Positions 7,914 through 17,293 are shown, numbered from the stretch's first letter. The stretch is DNA of 45,402 bases from Helicobacter sp. (GCF_029067145.1 NZ_JAIEFA010000053.1:1-45402); one strand, 5' to 3'. Made by a program: numbers and translations. Notes: generated by a model not told the origin, from the letters alone.

Positions 7914-8651
7914 ATGTTAAAGAAGTTAGCTTTTATTGGTATATTTTGGTTTGGTTTGAGTATAAATGCGTGGGCAGAGATGTTAATCAAGCAGGATTTA
8001 AGCGTCAGCATAGAAGTGGAAGCTGCGAAATATATTAGTTTTATAAACATTAGAGAGAGTGAATCTTTGCGAAAACTTAAAAGTTTGAGTGTGGAAGATA
8101 AAAATACCATCATCAAAACTTATAATGCCTTAAATACTTTTTTGGGAGAGGATAGTATTTGCAAGGGTGGAAGTTTCAATATTGAGCCAATTTACGAATA
8201 CAAAAATGGCAAAAAAATGCAGAATGGATTTGGAACACATTATAGTTTAAATTGTGAATTTACAAAAGAACAAAAGAAATCTTATGACCAAATCATTCAA
8301 AAAATCGAAGATGAGGCAAGAAAGAATCCTTATTTATTATTTGCTCTGCCAAGTATTGAAAAAGTCCTAGATGAAAAAAAGCTTGCGGAGATAGATGAGC
8401 AATTAAATATGGAGTTGTTAGGGCTTGCTATGCAAAAAGCCAAAGAATATTCTAAGTTTTCTAAGCAAAAATGCAGTGTTAAGGAGATTAATTTAAGCCC
8501 AATAATACAAGAGCGCGTAATGCCTACAATGCTAAAAGCTTCTTTAAATGTTGCAAGAGATGAGGCAAAAGCACTAGAAAGTGTGAGTTTGCCAACTGCT
8601 AAACCTACACAAAAGATGGCACGAGGGAATGTTGTCTTTGGTTGTCGTTAG
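7914..8651 (+). CDS. SIMPL (DUF541) domain periplasmic protein
   Basis: A 245-aa protein with a signal peptide, MLKKLAFIGIFWFGLSINAWA, probably cleaved after residue 21. The mature part has the feel of the SIMPL/DUF541 family: an early beta segment LSVSIEVEAAKYISF, then a region with an internal Cys pair (SICKGGSFNIEPIYEY and YSLNCEFT), then a helical portion ending with two further Cys. Periplasmic disulfides are plausible given the four Cys. The molecular function of SIMPL proteins in Helicobacter is not known to me. AAAGGA precedes ATG 7914. It is a single gene between a terminator and repeat DNA. The family call is from memory of the pattern and is moderate in strength. Confidence 0.65.
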   Translation: MLKKLAFIGIFWFGLSINAWAEMLIKQDLSVSIEVEAAKYISFINIRESESLRKLKSLSVEDKNTIIKTYNALNTFLGEDSICKGGSFNIEPIYEYKNGKKMQNGFGTHYSLNCEFTKEQKKSYDQIIQKIEDEARKNPYLLFALPSIEKVLDEKKLAEIDEQLNMELLGLAMQKAKEYSKFSKQKCSVKEINLSPIIQERVMPTMLKASLNVARDEAKALESVSLPTAKPTQKMARGNVVFGCR

Positions 8652-8722
8652 TTTTAAACAACCTCGTTCTTACAGGAAAGAATTTTATCTTTGAATCTTT
8701 ATGGATTTCATAATAAATTTTG

Positions 8723-8775
8723 TTTATATAAAATTATAGATTGCCGCAGCTTCTAAAACAAGGCTTTGCAATGAC
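8723..8775. repeat. Dispersed intergenic repeat, copy 2, in a 362-nt gene-free gap
   Basis: The gap 8652-9013 contains no convincing gene. 8723-8744 is identical to 775-796, and 8738-8774 (AGATTGCCGCAGCTTCTAAA, then ACAAGGCTTTGCAATGAC) matches 722-757. TTATGGATTT at 8699-8708 is the reverse of the ATCCATAA word seen in other copies. The rest, up to about 8970, is fragmentary and rich in TTGCAA words. Confidence 0.7.
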
Positions 8776-8975
8776 ATATCAACTCGTCCATTGCAAGCTT
8801 TAGCCGAAGCAATTATCTTGGCAATCAAATATTCTACTACAAGATAAAAATTGCAAATTGCTACGATTCTGCAAGTGGAATCTCACAAGAACAAAATACA
8901 TTGCGATTTCTTGAATTTTTTGTGATGATGGAATGCGCGCCTTGAATTGCAAGGATAAATTTATATTGTATTGAG

Positions 8976-9017
8976 AAAAAAGTGAAATAATCCCAAACCC
9001 AAAGGGCTAGGGATTAT
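8976..9017 (-). terminator. Terminator of the mdh-oor cluster
   Basis: Read on the minus strand, ATAATCCC (9010-9017) pairs with GGGATTAT (8987-8994) around a loop that has its own CCC/GGG pairing, followed by a six-T run (A6 at 8976-8981 on the plus strand). The stem begins inside the oorC stop codon. Confidence 0.75.
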
Positions 9018-9577
9018 AAAGAGCCTTTCGTTAAAGCTTCTTTAGCATATTTTTCGCCAAGCTCAAAGGCTTTTTTGTTAAGTTCTACAACTTTTGCAGG
9101 GACTTTGCTAATCATTGTGTCATAAACTAAATTTCTATCCACACATTGTGTTAGTGTTACGGTTACTGCTAGTGCTACAACAGATTGTGTTACGACATTG
9201 CCTACTTCATTTTTGGCAATGGTAATAATTGGAATTGGATAGATTTTAAATTTCTTTTTATCTTCTGCACTTGGAGTTACCAAATTTGGCTCTACTACAA
9301 TAATCGCACCCTCTTTTAAGCCACCTTTGAACTGGTCATAGCTCACCTGTGCTGTGGAAAGCATATATTCTACTTCCCCATCATTTGCGTAAGGATAAAG
9401 AATCTCGTCCTCATCTAGCAGAATATCAACCTTTGTTGGTCCTCCCCGCACTTGAGAAGTATAAGTTGCAGCTTTGACACCATAGCCACCTGTTTTGATT
9501 TGTGCTTCTGCAAGGATTTCACCTGCTAGCAAAACACCTTGTCCTCCGACACCTGTAAAGCGGAGTTGTCTTCTCAT
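9014..9577 (-). CDS. oorC: 2-oxoglutarate:acceptor oxidoreductase, gamma subunit OorC
   Basis: A 187-aa subunit of the four-subunit enzyme that oxidises 2-oxoglutarate and CoA to succinyl-CoA and CO2, replacing 2-oxoglutarate dehydrogenase in Helicobacter and Campylobacter. It has the gamma-subunit start RQLRFTGVGGQGVLLAGEIL with the glycine-rich GVGGQG loop, and the conserved segment TYTSQVRGGPTKVDILL. ATG 9577 overlaps the oorB stop by four bases (ATGA), and GGAGG lies just upstream, so the two are translationally coupled. It is the last gene of oorDABC. Confidence 0.96.
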   Translation of the reverse strand: MRRQLRFTGVGGQGVLLAGEILAEAQIKTGGYGVKAATYTSQVRGGPTKVDILLDEDEILYPYANDGEVEYMLSTAQVSYDQFKGGLKEGAIIVVEPNLVTPSAEDKKKFKIYPIPIITIAKNEVGNVVTQSVVALAVTVTLTQCVDRNLVYDTMISKVPAKVVELNKKAFELGEKYAKEALTKGSL

Positions 9578-10407
9578 TTTGCACCTCCTTTTTTTGCTTG
9601 TGCTTTTTCTCGCACTTGTTGATAAGCCTTGCAGTATTCCAATTTGTTTGTATCGTGGTACAAGATTCCTGTTGGATATTTTCCGATTCTTTCCTCTTCG
9701 CTTAATTCTTCGTATTTTTTCTTGGAAACAATACGGCTTTCAATCCATTTAAGTGTATTAATTGCTTCTCCCATTTTGTTTTTTCTACCAAGATTGACAT
9801 GGCAGTTGCTAAAAATATCAAAGAAACTGAAGCCCTCATTGGAGAATCCCTCTATTAAAGCTTTTTCTAGTTTTTTAGGATCTAGCACAGATTCTCTTGC
9901 GACAAAGCTTGCGCCTGCTGCAATAGCAAGTTTGCACGGGTCAAATTCTGGATCTACATTGCCATATTGCGCAGTTACGGTCCACATTCCTTTGGGAGTA
10001 GTAGGTGAAGTTTGAGAATTTGTCAAACCATAAATAAAGTTGTTGATTAAGACATAATTAATGTCAATATTTCTTCTACAAGCGTGGATTGTATGATTTC
10101 CGCCGATTGCTAACCCATCACCATCGCCGCCCACAACAATTACCTTTTTTGTAGGATTTGCTAGTTTAATACCTGTGGCATACGCAAGTGTTCTACCATG
10201 TGTTGTATGCACGGTATTGCAATTCACATAAGAAGAAACGCGTCCGCTACAACCGATTCCACTAACTAAGCAAACATCGTCCATATTCCAGCCTAATTTA
10301 TCAATCGCACGAACAATTGATTTTAAGATTACGCCATCGCCGCAACCCCAACACCAAAGTGTTGGCATTTTATCCACTCTTAAATATTCATCATAATTAA
10401 ATGCCAT
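9574..10407 (-). CDS. oorB: 2-oxoglutarate:acceptor oxidoreductase, beta subunit OorB
   Basis: A 277-aa thiamine-pyrophosphate subunit of OorDABC. It has the N-terminal CWGCGDG segment (Cys19, Cys22) that binds an iron-sulfur cluster in this family, and the TPP motif GGDGDGLAIGGNH followed by INNFIYGLTNSQTSPTT, in which the Asp and Asn coordinate Mg-TPP. ATG 10407 is preceded by AAGGAG, which encodes the last Lys-Glu of oorA. Spacing to oorA is one base. The order D-A-B-C is as in H. pylori HP0588-HP0591. Confidence 0.97.
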   Translation of the reverse strand: MAFNYDEYLRVDKMPTLWCWGCGDGVILKSIVRAIDKLGWNMDDVCLVSGIGCSGRVSSYVNCNTVHTTHGRTLAYATGIKLANPTKKVIVVGGDGDGLAIGGNHTIHACRRNIDINYVLINNFIYGLTNSQTSPTTPKGMWTVTAQYGNVDPEFDPCKLAIAAGASFVARESVLDPKKLEKALIEGFSNEGFSFFDIFSNCHVNLGRKNKMGEAINTLKWIESRIVSKKKYEELSEEERIGKYPTGILYHDTNKLEYCKAYQQVREKAQAKKGGAK

Positions 10408-10408
10408 T

Positions 10409-11536
10409 TTATAACTCCTTAATTTTGCTCATAATTTCCATTGGGGATAGCGGGCGTCCATTTGCTTTTGCAAGTAACGCAACTTCTTTTTTCATTGCAA
10501 GTTCCACTTCTTTGACATATTGTCCTTTATTGAGTTCTGCTACTAGAATCTTGTTAAATTTTTTGCCTAGTTTCGCAAGTTCTTCACTAGGGGAAGGCCA
10601 AAGCGTAATAGGTCTAAACAATCCGACTTTTTTTCCTTCATTTCGTAATCTATCCACAGCTTCTTTCGCACTTCTTGAAGTAGAACCATAAGCAATTAAA
10701 AGAATCTCGGCATCTTCTAGCTTGTATTCTTCATAAGTTACAATTTCTTGTTTTTTGCTTAAAATTTTATTGAAAAGCCTATCAATTAATTGTTGTGAAA
10801 GCACAGCATCTTCTGTGGGGAAGCCTGTTGGTCCGTGATGAAGTCCTGTAATATGGTAGCGATAACCTTTGAAGAAAGGATTAAGAATCGCAGGTTCATC
10901 TTGAGGTACATCGTAAGGTTTATAGGAGCTTTTATCTCCACTATAAACACGGCGATTGACTATTTTTTCTTGCATTTCATTCAAATCAGGCACAATCGCT
11001 TTGCCGTGCATATGCCCTAGCGTTTCATCTAAAAGCAAAAAGACAGGTGTCATAAACTTTTCTGCCAAGTTAAACGCGCGAAAAGTCTCTGTATAGGCTT
11101 CTTCTAGGCTACCCGGACATAAAGCAATGGATTGATAATCCCCGTGTGTTGGGTGTGCTGCTTGTGCAACATCTCCTTGAGCTACACGCGTTGGAAGTCC
11201 CGTAGATGGTCCTCCGCGCATAACATTGACAATTACCAAAGGTACTTCTGCCATAAAGCTAAGTCCAATTTGTTCAGCTTTTAAGGAGATTCCCGGTCCT
11301 GAAGTTGCTGTCATAGACTTTACTCCACTCATAGAAGCACCGAGTGCCACAGAGATTCCAGCAATCTCATCTTCCATTTGGATAAAACTTCCATTTTCTC
11401 TTGGAAGTAATACGCTCATCTCGTGAGCCACTTCGCTAGAAGGCGTGATAGGATAACCACCAAAAAACTTACAGCCTGCGTCAATCGCTGCGTGTGCAAC
11501 CAATTCATTTCCGCTTGAAATTAATTCTCTACTCAC
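10409..11536 (-). CDS. oorA: 2-oxoglutarate:acceptor oxidoreductase, alpha subunit OorA
   Basis: A 375-aa alpha subunit of OorDABC. The N-terminal pyrimidine-binding fold begins SRELISSGNELVAHAAIDAG and continues KFFGGYPITPSSEVAHEMS. MTATSGPGISLKAEQIG is the family signature around the substrate and TPP pocket. The C-terminal part (EDAEILLIAYGSTSRSAKEAV) is the transketolase-C-like domain. I place the start at GTG 11536: AAGGAG lies 6 nt upstream, and the product then has the family length. The frame extends upstream to 11602, but that would overlap oorD and add residues unlike the family. Confidence 0.95.
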   Translation of the reverse strand: MSRELISSGNELVAHAAIDAGCKFFGGYPITPSSEVAHEMSVLLPRENGSFIQMEDEIAGISVALGASMSGVKSMTATSGPGISLKAEQIGLSFMAEVPLVIVNVMRGGPSTGLPTRVAQGDVAQAAHPTHGDYQSIALCPGSLEEAYTETFRAFNLAEKFMTPVFLLLDETLGHMHGKAIVPDLNEMQEKIVNRRVYSGDKSSYKPYDVPQDEPAILNPFFKGYRYHITGLHHGPTGFPTEDAVLSQQLIDRLFNKILSKKQEIVTYEEYKLEDAEILLIAYGSTSRSAKEAVDRLRNEGKKVGLFRPITLWPSPSEELAKLGKKFNKILVAELNKGQYVKEVELAMKKEVALLAKANGRPLSPMEIMSKIKEL

Positions 11537-11546
11537 TTCTTGCTCC

Positions 11547-11858
11547 TTATACAACCATATAGCCATTTGCTTTAATTGCTTCGGCTCTTTGTTTTGCTTC
11601 ATCAGTTAATTTTGCAAATTTAAACTCTTTTCTATCTGCAACTGCGATAGCAAAGTCAGGACAATGCAATTCACATTCTTGGCAACCAATACAGCTTTCA
11701 GGGTGGAGTACTTCTACCATTTTGCCTAAAACTCTGTGTTCATCTAAACGCATAGCAAGTGTGCCTGTTGGACAAACAGACACACATAAATCACACGCCT
11801 TGCAACGATTTTCATTAACCCAAACCGGTGTATTGTTGGGGGCTTGTAATAATCCCAT
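11547..11858 (-). CDS. oorD: 2-oxoglutarate:acceptor oxidoreductase, ferredoxin-like delta subunit OorD
   Basis: A 103-aa subunit with two [4Fe-4S] binding motifs: Cys19-x2-Cys22-x2-Cys25-x3-Cys29-Pro and Cys56-x2-Cys59-x2-Cys62-x3-Cys66-Pro. It passes electrons from the TPP centre to a flavodoxin or ferredoxin acceptor. It heads the oorDABC block with AAGGAG before ATG 11858. A 93-nt gap separates it from mdh on the same strand, so mdh and oor may be cotranscribed. Confidence 0.96.
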   Translation of the reverse strand: MGLLQAPNNTPVWVNENRCKACDLCVSVCPTGTLAMRLDEHRVLGKMVEVLHPESCIGCQECELHCPDFAIAVADRKEFKFAKLTDEAKQRAEAIKANGYMVV

Positions 11859-11951
11859 TTTAACTCCTTAATTTTCTAAATTTAAACCTATTTCCTAACA
11901 TTCTGCATTTTTGTAAAAAGTCTTTATTAGCTTTGCCTCCTTGAAATAGAT

Positions 11952-12893
11952 TTAGAAGTATTCATTTTTCAAAGCCTCAATCAAGCTTTTCACTGAATTA
12001 ATAGAACGTTCAAATTGTGTTTTTTCTTCTGTATTTAATTTTAATTCTACAATGCGTTCAATTCCGTGGATTCCAAGTTCTACAGGAACACCGCCTACCA
12101 CATCACTATAGCCATATTCGCCCTGCAACAATACAGAACAAGGTAGAATCTTATGACTATCACTCATAATTGCCCTAACCATTTCTGCTGCTGCTCTTGC
12201 AGGAGCGAAATAAGCTGAACCTTTTTTGAGGCAATTCACAATCTCTGCTCCCGCATTTCTCGTGCGGCGCACAATTTCTTCTATTTCGTTTTGGTTTAAT
12301 AATTCAGTAAGCGGCACACCATTTACCATAGAAAAACGAGGAAGTGGCACCATTTCATCGCCGTGTCCGCCCATAACAGGTGCCATAATCTGACCCGGTG
12401 CGCATTGTAATTTTTCGTAAATGAAACTCACCATTCTTGCACTATCTAGCACACCCGCCATTCCCATAATTTGTTTGGGATTGAATCCTGTTTCCTTTAA
12501 AGCAGTATAAACCATTGCATCTAGTGGATTGGTAATCAAAACCACAATGGCTTCGGGTGAATTTTCTTTGATATTTTGGGAAACTTCACTAATGACTTTG
12601 GCGTTAGCAAAAAGTAAGTCATTGCGGCTCATTCCAGGTAGGCGTGGCGAACCAGCGGCAATCACAATCACATCACAGCCTTTCAAATCTTTAGGTGATG
12701 CAATGACACCGAGTTTGGTGAATTTCGTGCCTACACAAGAAGCTTGAAACATATCAAGCAACATTCCCCTTGCGCGGTCTTTGTCTTTGTCTTGTAAAAC
12801 AATTTCATAAGGTGTTGTAGCTGAGAGAATATAAGCTAGAGTAGAGCCTACATTGCCCGCCCCGATAATTCCGACTTTTTTAACTCTTTCCAT
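11952..12893 (-). CDS. mdh: Malate dehydrogenase (LDH-like type)
   Basis: A 313-aa NAD-dependent enzyme interconverting malate and oxaloacetate. The Rossmann motif is G11-AGNV-G16. The mobile loop SPRLPGMSRNDLL carries Arg at the specificity position, favouring malate over lactate. TNPLDAMVY and the catalytic His segment MGGHGDEMVPLPRFS are intact. The family is the LDH-like MDH and not the E. coli type. The gene sits directly upstream of oorDABC. From general knowledge, C. jejuni has sucCD between these two blocks; they are absent here. Confidence 0.96.
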   Translation of the reverse strand: MERVKKVGIIGAGNVGSTLAYILSATTPYEIVLQDKDKDRARGMLLDMFQASCVGTKFTKLGVIASPKDLKGCDVIVIAAGSPRLPGMSRNDLLFANAKVISEVSQNIKENSPEAIVVLITNPLDAMVYTALKETGFNPKQIMGMAGVLDSARMVSFIYEKLQCAPGQIMAPVMGGHGDEMVPLPRFSMVNGVPLTELLNQNEIEEIVRRTRNAGAEIVNCLKKGSAYFAPARAAAEMVRAIMSDSHKILPCSVLLQGEYGYSDVVGGVPVELGIHGIERIVELKLNTEEKTQFERSINSVKSLIEALKNEYF

Positions 12894-13061
12894 AATCTGT
12901 ATCCTTAAACAATTATTTTCTGAATTTTAGGTTCTTTAAAAATTATTACCTAGATAAAAAGCAAAATTTTATTTAACTTTTTGCTCAACTTGTCTAAAAG
13001 TATTTTCAAGTATTTTTTCTTAAATTAATCTTATATTTTGACTTTTTGTCCGTGCTTTTTC

Positions 13062-13991
13062 TTATTTTGAAAAATTCTTTAAATGTTCATTGTAGTTTTT
13101 TGTAAAAGAATGCACGCCATTTTTGTTTCTTACAAAGTAGAGATAATCAACATTTGCAGGAAAAATTGCTGCTTGAATTGCTTTAAAGCTTACACTTCCA
13201 ACAGGTGCTTTAGGGATTCCATCATAACGATAAGTATTGTAACTAGTTGTATCATTTCGTATCATTTCAGGAGTAATTTTGGTATGAGAATATTTACCAT
13301 AATTCAAAGTGCCGTCCATTTGTAATCGCATTTTTTTGTCTAAACGATTCCGAATCACCGCAGAGACTAGAGGCATTTCCTCCTCATTTGCAGATTCTTT
13401 TTGGATAATAGAAGCAATGATGATATATCTAAACCATTGATTTTGGTCGTATTGCCCTAAAAATTTGATTGCCCATTTCTTATGTTCTTTTAAAGAAGTA
13501 TTCACTAAATAATACATTAAATGTGTTTCACTGATTCCTTTGGGGACTTTGTAGGTATTTGCCAAAATAACACCCTCAATCATAGGGGCATAGTTTGTAT
13601 AAGCTAAATGTAGAGCCTCTTCATTTAAATTTAATTTTTGACTTATGTTTTTGATAAAAAAATATAAAGTTTCACCCGGAATTAAGGTGATTTCTTCTAA
13701 TGCAGCTTTTGCGTTTGCGAGTGCATAGAGAAAATCCCCTTTACTCAAGTGCGTGCGTCCAATATTGAGCCAACCACTTTGCGGATAACCAAAAAATCTT
13801 ATGATTTGTTTATCGATGTTTAATAAATCAAAGTTATTTTTCTTTAAGTATGTTATAATTTCACTCGTCCCACCCTTTGGAATATAAACTACTTGGCTTG
13901 AATTCATTGGGATTTGTAAATAAAAACATAAAATAATGAGCAAAATGAAAAAACCATCTACTAAAACATTAAAGATTGTCTTATTTCTCAT
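13062..13991 (-). CDS. mltG: Endolytic murein transglycosylase MltG
   Basis: An inner-membrane lytic transglycosylase that cuts nascent peptidoglycan and is thought to end glycan strand growth. With the start at ATG 13991 it is 309 aa: a transmembrane helix at about 5-27 (IFNVLVDGFFILLIILCFYL), a LysM-like segment, then the YceG catalytic domain with the catalytic Glu in ASIIQKESANEEEMP and the signature NRLDKKMRLQMDGTLNYG. An ATG at 14012 would add seven residues. No clear ribosome binding site marks either. The 5' end overlaps the divergent gene at 13936 by about 56 nt, and the overlap is needed for the membrane anchor. Confidence 0.93.
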   Translation of the reverse strand: MRNKTIFNVLVDGFFILLIILCFYLQIPMNSSQVVYIPKGGTSEIITYLKKNNFDLLNIDKQIIRFFGYPQSGWLNIGRTHLSKGDFLYALANAKAALEEITLIPGETLYFFIKNISQKLNLNEEALHLAYTNYAPMIEGVILANTYKVPKGISETHLMYYLVNTSLKEHKKWAIKFLGQYDQNQWFRYIIIASIIQKESANEEEMPLVSAVIRNRLDKKMRLQMDGTLNYGKYSHTKITPEMIRNDTTSYNTYRYDGIPKAPVGSVSFKAIQAAIFPANVDYLYFVRNKNGVHSFTKNYNEHLKNFSK

Positions 13992-16536
13992 TTTTTTTGT
14001 TGGAATATTCATTGTTCTTTATACCTTTTTGTATAATGGAATTAAAATTGAGCGATTCGGACTAGCCGGCACACAAATTCAGGGATTTTATCTAAGATTA
14101 GATAAAAAATTGATTTTAGAAATAGAATCTTTAAATCTCAATAAAATAGAAACCTCGCATTCCCCTAATCATTTGGATATTAAAACGCAGATTCTTTATG
14201 CTAAAAATTTCCATTTTATTTTACAATATTTCCAAAAAATTAACATTCAACAAATTGATTTTCAAGATTATCAAGCCAATCTTTATTATGACGGAGATAA
14301 TTTTACTTTAAATCTCCCAGAGGTTTATGCCAAAATCAACTTACAAGAAAATGCGTCTAAGGTTTTGATTCGTATTCAAGATTTGTATATGAAATCTTAT
14401 GGAATCTACTATCAAGGCAGTGGAGTTTATGACTTGCGTCGCCAAAATGTGCAAATGGAGGGCAAGCTAAGTTTTGTCCATCGTGAGCATTATTATCCTT
14501 ATATGCGTTTAAATTTACAAATGCAAAGCAATCTTAGGAATCTTACGATTAAAGGTTCTAGTGATACTTTTGTGGATATTAAATTTTTGCGCACTTTGCT
14601 ACCGAAGTTTGAGAATAAGTTGGTAGAGGAATGGATTTTTGATAATTATAGTGTGGAATCGGCTAGAATTAATGAATTTGGCATTACGATTCCATTAAGA
14701 AGTAAAACAATCTTGCAAGATTCTCTTGCTTCCTTGTATGTGTTGGGTGAAGCACAAAATGCAGAAGTCATCTTTCACCCCAAACTTCCCCCAGCTCACG
14801 CGGATTCTGTGAAGCTCGTTTTTCAAAATAATTCTTTAGAATTTTATCCTCTGAATCCAACCTACCAACACCATAGCGCAAATGGTAGTCAAGTCGCTTT
14901 AAAAGACATCATAAGTGATAACCCATTGCTACAAGTGCATATTAAAACTAACACCGCATTGGATTCTGCAATTTTAAAATTGCTAGAGGCGTATGAGATT
15001 ACTTTGCCGCTTAGTGCTCCCAATGCAAAGATTGCTTCAGACTTGTATATCGGATTAAATTTGGAGACATTGGATTTGACTGCTAAAGGAATCTTTAAAT
15101 CAAAAGATATTGAAGTGTTGCTTCAAGGAGCTCCATTGATTTCTGATAGCTTGAATCTCCAACTTGATAATCATCTCATCAAAGTGGAATCCAAAAACAC
15201 GAGTTATAAAAATTTGCTTCAAAGCGATTCTAATTTTGTGATTGATACGCAGGCAAAAACAATTAGTGGGGATTTGCTCATCGCCTCGCTTTTGCTTTCT
15301 AAGGAATCTCCTGAAGTTTTGCAGATTACAAATCAATCTTTGCCCTTTAATGTAAATTTTACGCAACGAGAAAAGATTGTTTTTGCGTTGCCAACTTTTA
15401 ATTTTGAAGCAATTTTTGGACAAAACTATGTATTTAATTTAAACAAATTAAGTGCGATTCTGCCTTTTTCTAAAATCTTGCAGGAATACAAAATTACGGA
15501 GGGAATCTTGCAAGTTCGCACGCAAGATTTTGAAAAGTATTTTGCAGACATTTCTGTGCAAACAGGGCAAGAAATTTTGCGCAATAAGCAAGACAATGCA
15601 CCGCTTCAAACAATAGATTTGACTTTTGATTATACTCCTTTGGGTTTTACTCTGCAATCCAAAGATGACTCTTTTGTTTTACAAAGCAATGCAGAGGCAA
15701 AAAGAATCAACTTAAAAAATCTTAGCTTAGGTTTAGATTTGGAACAATTTTCTAATAATAGCCCGAGTGATAATGTTCCAATTCTTATTAAAGGACAAGA
15801 TTCTAATCTATGGATAAAGAATCGCAATATTTTAGCAGATTCTTTTGAAATTTCGCTTGTTAATGGAGAAATTAATGTGGGATTGAAGCATAAAAATGGA
15901 CAAGCTAATCTTTATAAACGTGGCGATTCCTTGACAATAGATGCAAAAGAGTTTGGCGATGAATTTATCAATGCGATTCTACAAAAACAAGGCGTGCATA
16001 AGGGGCGGTTTTTTGTGAATGCAAACACAAATGAAAAGGGCGCGTTAATAGGAAAAATCACTCTTTTAAATACTTCCTTGAATGAATTGAATGTCTTGCA
16101 AAATATGATGGCATTTATTGATACGATTCCTTCCTTATTGACTTTGAAATCCCCGGGATTCAATCATAAGGGCTATTATGTTGATGAGGGAGTGGTAGAA
16201 TTTGGCTTAAATGATGAGTTTTTAGCCATTGAAGTGCTTGATTTGAAAGGTTCTTCTATTGATATTAAAGGGCGCGGAATCGTGCAGATAGAATCGCAAG
16301 CCATTGATTTTAATGCGGAGTTGATTACAGCGAAGTCTTTTAGTGGAATCATCAATAAGATTCCGCTTGTGAATTATATTATATTAGGAGAGAATGGGAC
16401 GATTTCCACAGCCTTTAAGATTGATGGCACATTAGAAAACCCGCAAGTGCATACACAAGCGGTGCAAGACTTTTTGCTCTCGCCTTTTAATGTCTTAAAG
16501 CGCGTGATTACTTCGCCCTTTGAAATCTTTAACTAA
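13936..16536 (+). CDS. Large AsmA/YhdP-like (DUF3971) protein
   Basis: An 866-aa protein with one N-terminal membrane anchor (about residues 12-35, IVLFLIFFVGIFIVLYTFLY) and a long beta-rich periplasmic body. The C-terminal 150 residues (FNHKGYYVDEGVVEFGLND, LKGSSIDIKGRGIVQIESQ, then FKIDGTLENPQVHTQ) match the AsmA-like end of YhdP/TamB-type proteins. These are bridge-like proteins proposed to carry phospholipids to the outer membrane. Starts at 13936 (ATG) and 13945 (ATG) are both possible, and neither has a strong binding site. It is divergent from and overlaps mltG. nth follows after 15 nt. The function here is inferred from the superfamily only. Confidence 0.75.
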   Translation: MSKMKKPSTKTLKIVLFLIFFVGIFIVLYTFLYNGIKIERFGLAGTQIQGFYLRLDKKLILEIESLNLNKIETSHSPNHLDIKTQILYAKNFHFILQYFQKINIQQIDFQDYQANLYYDGDNFTLNLPEVYAKINLQENASKVLIRIQDLYMKSYGIYYQGSGVYDLRRQNVQMEGKLSFVHREHYYPYMRLNLQMQSNLRNLTIKGSSDTFVDIKFLRTLLPKFENKLVEEWIFDNYSVESARINEFGITIPLRSKTILQDSLASLYVLGEAQNAEVIFHPKLPPAHADSVKLVFQNNSLEFYPLNPTYQHHSANGSQVALKDIISDNPLLQVHIKTNTALDSAILKLLEAYEITLPLSAPNAKIASDLYIGLNLETLDLTAKGIFKSKDIEVLLQGAPLISDSLNLQLDNHLIKVESKNTSYKNLLQSDSNFVIDTQAKTISGDLLIASLLLSKESPEVLQITNQSLPFNVNFTQREKIVFALPTFNFEAIFGQNYVFNLNKLSAILPFSKILQEYKITEGILQVRTQDFEKYFADISVQTGQEILRNKQDNAPLQTIDLTFDYTPLGFTLQSKDDSFVLQSNAEAKRINLKNLSLGLDLEQFSNNSPSDNVPILIKGQDSNLWIKNRNILADSFEISLVNGEINVGLKHKNGQANLYKRGDSLTIDAKEFGDEFINAILQKQGVHKGRFFVNANTNEKGALIGKITLLNTSLNELNVLQNMMAFIDTIPSLLTLKSPGFNHKGYYVDEGVVEFGLNDEFLAIEVLDLKGSSIDIKGRGIVQIESQAIDFNAELITAKSFSGIINKIPLVNYIILGENGTISTAFKIDGTLENPQVHTQAVQDFLLSPFNVLKRVITSPFEIFN

Positions 16537-16551
16537 ATAGAGGAAAAACAA

Positions 16552-17244
16552 ATGCCAGAATCAAAACCCAAAAAAGATTCCAATATTACCAAGAAAATAA
16601 AAGTTAAGAAAGCTACCAAAGCAGAAATTGCTTGTATCAAAGCTTTATTTTTGGAGCATTATAAAAATGCAAAAACAGAGTTAAGCTATCGGAATGATTT
16701 TGAGCTTTTGATTGCAGTTATGCTTTCGGCTCAATGCACTGATAAGCGCGTGAATCTCATTACTCCAGCCCTTTTTGAAAAATATCCTACACCAGAGGCA
16801 TTGAGTGGTGCTACTTTAGATTCTATTAAGGAATGTATCAAAACTTGCAGCTTTTTTAACAATAAGGCAGAGAATCTAAAAGCAATGGCAAAAGAAGTTT
16901 GCGAGCGATTTGGTGGAGAGATTCCACTAGAGCGCGAAGCATTGAAGTCTCTGCCCGGAGTAGGACAAAAAACAGCTAATGTTGTATTGATAGAATCTAA
17001 GGAAGCAAATTTCATCGCCGTAGATACGCATGTATTTCGTGTTTCTCATCGTTTAGGTTTGAGTAGTGCAAGCACGCCTCTTGCCACAGAAGAAGATTTG
17101 ACAAGAATCTTTAAGGATAATCTCGCAACGCTTCATCAAGCAATGGTGCTTTTTGGACGCTATACCTGCAAGGCGGTGAATCCTAAATGCACCGAGTGTT
17201 TTTTAAGTCATTTGTGCAAAAGCAAGACTACTTATCGCTGCTAA
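16552..17244 (+). CDS. nth: Endonuclease III
   Basis: A 230-aa bifunctional DNA glycosylase/AP lyase for oxidised pyrimidines. The helix-hairpin-helix LPGVGQKTANVVL contains the catalytic Lys. The segment AVDTHVFRVSHRLGLS contains the catalytic Asp. A C-terminal [4Fe-4S] cluster motif reads Cys-x6-Cys-x2-Cys-x5-Cys (CKAVNPKCTECFLSHLC). The N-terminal 25 residues are unusually Lys-rich. GAGG lies before ATG 16552. It probably shares a transcript with the AsmA-like gene. Confidence 0.97.
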   Translation: MPESKPKKDSNITKKIKVKKATKAEIACIKALFLEHYKNAKTELSYRNDFELLIAVMLSAQCTDKRVNLITPALFEKYPTPEALSGATLDSIKECIKTCSFFNNKAENLKAMAKEVCERFGGEIPLEREALKSLPGVGQKTANVVLIESKEANFIAVDTHVFRVSHRLGLSSASTPLATEEDLTRIFKDNLATLHQAMVLFGRYTCKAVNPKCTECFLSHLCKSKTTYRC

Positions 17245-17293
17245 AGGAGCAAAATGTGGAATCGCAACGCAGAATTGCAAATGAGATTCCGCA

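Noticed and set aside
11537..11602. Longer oorA starting at 11602
   Set aside because: It would overlap oorD by 56 nt and add residues unlike the family; GTG 11536 has a perfect binding site.
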